Part shown: positions 42,537-44,045 of the stretch, in pieces
Layout: every line of letters begins with the position of its first letter
Position numbering within the stretch: the stretch's first letter is position 1
Assembly: GCA_900314935.1 (NCBI GenBank)
Contig: OMXE01000023.1
Coordinates: 1 to 44,045, forward strand
Direction: 5' to 3'
DNA length: 44,045 nucleotides
Source of the DNA: an uncultured Prevotella sp.
Lineage (GTDB): Bacteria > Bacteroidota > Bacteroidia > Bacteroidales > Bacteroidaceae
Position numbers and translations under genes: made by a program
The notes under the pieces: model-generated
The model's input: the letters and a program-made list of their open reading frames with translations, nothing else
Told to the model about the DNA's origin: nothing
Database searches by the model: none

Positions 42537-44010
42537 TTAAAGGCCTGTAAGATCAAACTTATATACTTTTTCTTCTGCCTGTATTTGTTCGAAAAAGGTT
42601 ATCATGTAGATGGGATAGTAAATAACCCTCCCCTTTATCTGAATATTCTCTTGACAGAATACATAAGCCATTGGTACAGCATATTCTTCATTCTCCATCA
42701 CATTGGAAAGTGCATTATGCCGTTCATAGTCCTTACCAGACTTGACCTCTATTGGCAGCATGTTACCAGCATACTCTACCACAAAGTCCAACTCTCCTTG
42801 CTTCTTGCTGTTGAAATAGTATAGTGAATGTTGCTGTGCTTCAGAGAAACCATGAGCATACAGTTCTTGGGCAACAAGGTTTTCAAAAACAGAGCCAAAG
42901 TTGATGTTTGGATTCGGACTAAGCAATCTAGCCTGAATGTTCCCTCCATACATGGCAGCAAGCAGCCCTACGTCGTTGAGGAAAAGTTTGAACAGGTTTC
43001 GCTGTTTGTTCAACAGTAGAGGGACTCGTGGCTCCTCGACATTATATGCAGGGATAGCCACACCTGCATCCCTGAGCCATAAAAAACTGTTCTCGTATTT
43101 GCTGAACCGTGCCTTTTCGTTCAACTCTTTGAGAATAAAGCGTTTATTTTTTGCATTCAGTTCAGAGGGTATTAGGTCGTAAATCTCTTCTATCTGCAAC
43201 TTATGATCATGGTCATATTGGGTGATGTCTCTCTTATAGGTGCGAATGATTCCACGCTGTTCCTCATACACTCTGCGCAAGTTGTTAGTGTCAAGATACT
43301 TTTGAACAGCCGCGGGCATTCCTCCAACGATAAGATATAGGCGAATGGCCTCCAACATTCTCTTGTGAATAAATTCATCAACAGGTCTCTTCTCCTCAAA
43401 ACACGTTCGCAAATGGCTAATGACATCTGTGCCAATACCAATAGCCTCAAAGAAGCAGGTCATCCAACTCAACACCAAGCAAAGAGCCACTCATCACATA
43501 CTTGTAACTGCCCTCATCCACAAGGAATTTAATGGCTGTTATTATCTCTTTACACTCCTGCACTTCATCGAAGAATATTAATGTTTTCCCCGGAACCAAT
43601 GGCTTTTTTGTGAAGGCAGACAGTCGCAACAGCAAATCTTTTGCTCCCTTTTGCCCGCTGAACAGTTCGATGGCATCGGGCTGTTCTACGAAATTGATTT
43701 CAACAACATTTATCTCCTTGCACTCTTGCACTTCATCGAAGAATATTAATGTTTTTCCTGGGACCAATGGCTTTTTAGTGAAGGCAGACAGTCGTAACAG
43801 CAAATCTTTTGCTCCCTTTTGCCCGCTGAATAGTTCGATGGCATCGGGCTGTTCTACGAAATTGATTTCAACAACATTGTCAAAACACTCCTTACCGACT
43901 TTCCTAATGGAAAAGGTCTTGCCAACTTGTCTGGCTCCTGTTACCAACAGAGAGCGTCTGTCGTTGAGTATAAAGTTGCGTATTAGCTCGTCAGCTTTGC
44001 GTTTTACCAT
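42537..44010 (-). pseudogene. AAA (AAA_14)/DUF4143 ATPase, duplicated and frameshifted
   Basis: From ATG 44010 (MVKRKADELIRNFI) the N-terminal ATPase part has Walker A GARQVGKT, then a 56-residue segment with Walker B LIFFDEVQECKE that occurs twice in tandem, then YKYVMSGSLLGVELDDLLL and a stop at 43447. The C-terminal DUF4143 part continues in another frame (FFEAIGIGTDVISHLRT, LYLIVGGMPAAVQKYL, TYKRDITQYD, LDFVVEY ... EVKSGKDYE) to 42537. About twenty residues and the frame are lost at the junction near 43450-43490, so the gene is broken. Such ATPases are common, often duplicated, in Bacteroidetes; a TATCTTTG -7 box lies at 44032-44039. Confidence 0.85.
43543..43878 (-). repeat. tandem 168-bp duplication inside the ATPase gene
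   Basis: 43711-43878 and 43543-43710 encode the same 56 residues (NVVEINFVEQ ... DEVQECKEI). They differ at nine bases, all in third codon positions without amino-acid change. Confidence 0.92.
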
Positions 44011-44045
44011 ATCAACTTGTATTTGTAGGTGCAAAGATACAACAT

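Overview
The window looks like chromosome of a Bacteroidales bacterium, most likely Prevotella-like (Prevotellaceae). The grounds are TAnnTTTG -7 boxes with upstream TTG/TTTG elements, families typical of the phylum (DUF4837, DUF4468, DUF4922, DUF1294), and the gene order sigma-54 regulator / LptE / TPR protein / SecG. No tool was run: family names rest on motifs read in the sequence and on recalled family knowledge.

Layout. 1-2.7 kb: a cut hypothetical gene, a DUF1294 membrane protein, a flavin reductase-like protein, a secreted SGNH hydrolase and a convergent NUDIX hydrolase. 2.7-14.0 kb: an AT-rich minus-strand defence island. Its order of transcription is type III methylase (mod), Septu-like ATPase and HNH nuclease (ptuA, ptuB), type III restriction subunit (res), a second HNH-type protein and a RES-domain protein. 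Fragments of GIY-YIG-type genes sit at its junctions and its right border. 14.0-14.6 kb: non-coding, with four 22-bp repeats. 14.6-27.1 kb: a long minus-strand housekeeping block: carB, rlmN, DUF4837, a PdxA-like protein, a flippase-like membrane protein, a sigma-54 regulator fused to LptE, a TPR protein, secG, tRNA-His, guaA (synthetase half only), ybjQ and a macro-like protein. 27.1-29.6 kb: a VanX-like dipeptidase, a DUF4468 protein and a probable small RNA; their three promoters share one spaced operator layout. 29.6-35.9 kb: a GT2/DUF4922/SpoIID fusion followed by two AmpG-type permeases, probably a cell-wall recycling operon. 35.9-38.0 kb: agmatine-to-putrescine genes aguA and aguB. 38.1-42.1 kb: a large MG2-like exported protein, an isolated 32-codon small gene and a NUC1-type nuclease lipoprotein. 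42.2-44.0 kb: decayed genes (a TOTE-type primase fragment and a broken AAA/DUF4143 ATPase).

Most unusual points: (1) a Septu-like pair nested inside a type III R-M operon, with extra nuclease/toxin-like genes and repeated gene fragments at the cassette joints; (2) three promoters with the same three-site operator (TTGCGACAA, 31 bp, TTGTCGCAA, 19 bp, TTGTCGCAA, 59-60 bp, -7 box), one of which drives an apparent non-coding RNA; (3) seven imperfect 7-bp-period arrays at stop/start junctions or inside reading frames, four of them in aguA; (4) a PdxA-like protein lacking most catalytic histidines; (5) a sigma-54 regulator-LptE fusion; (6) small palindromic inserts carried in frame within genes.
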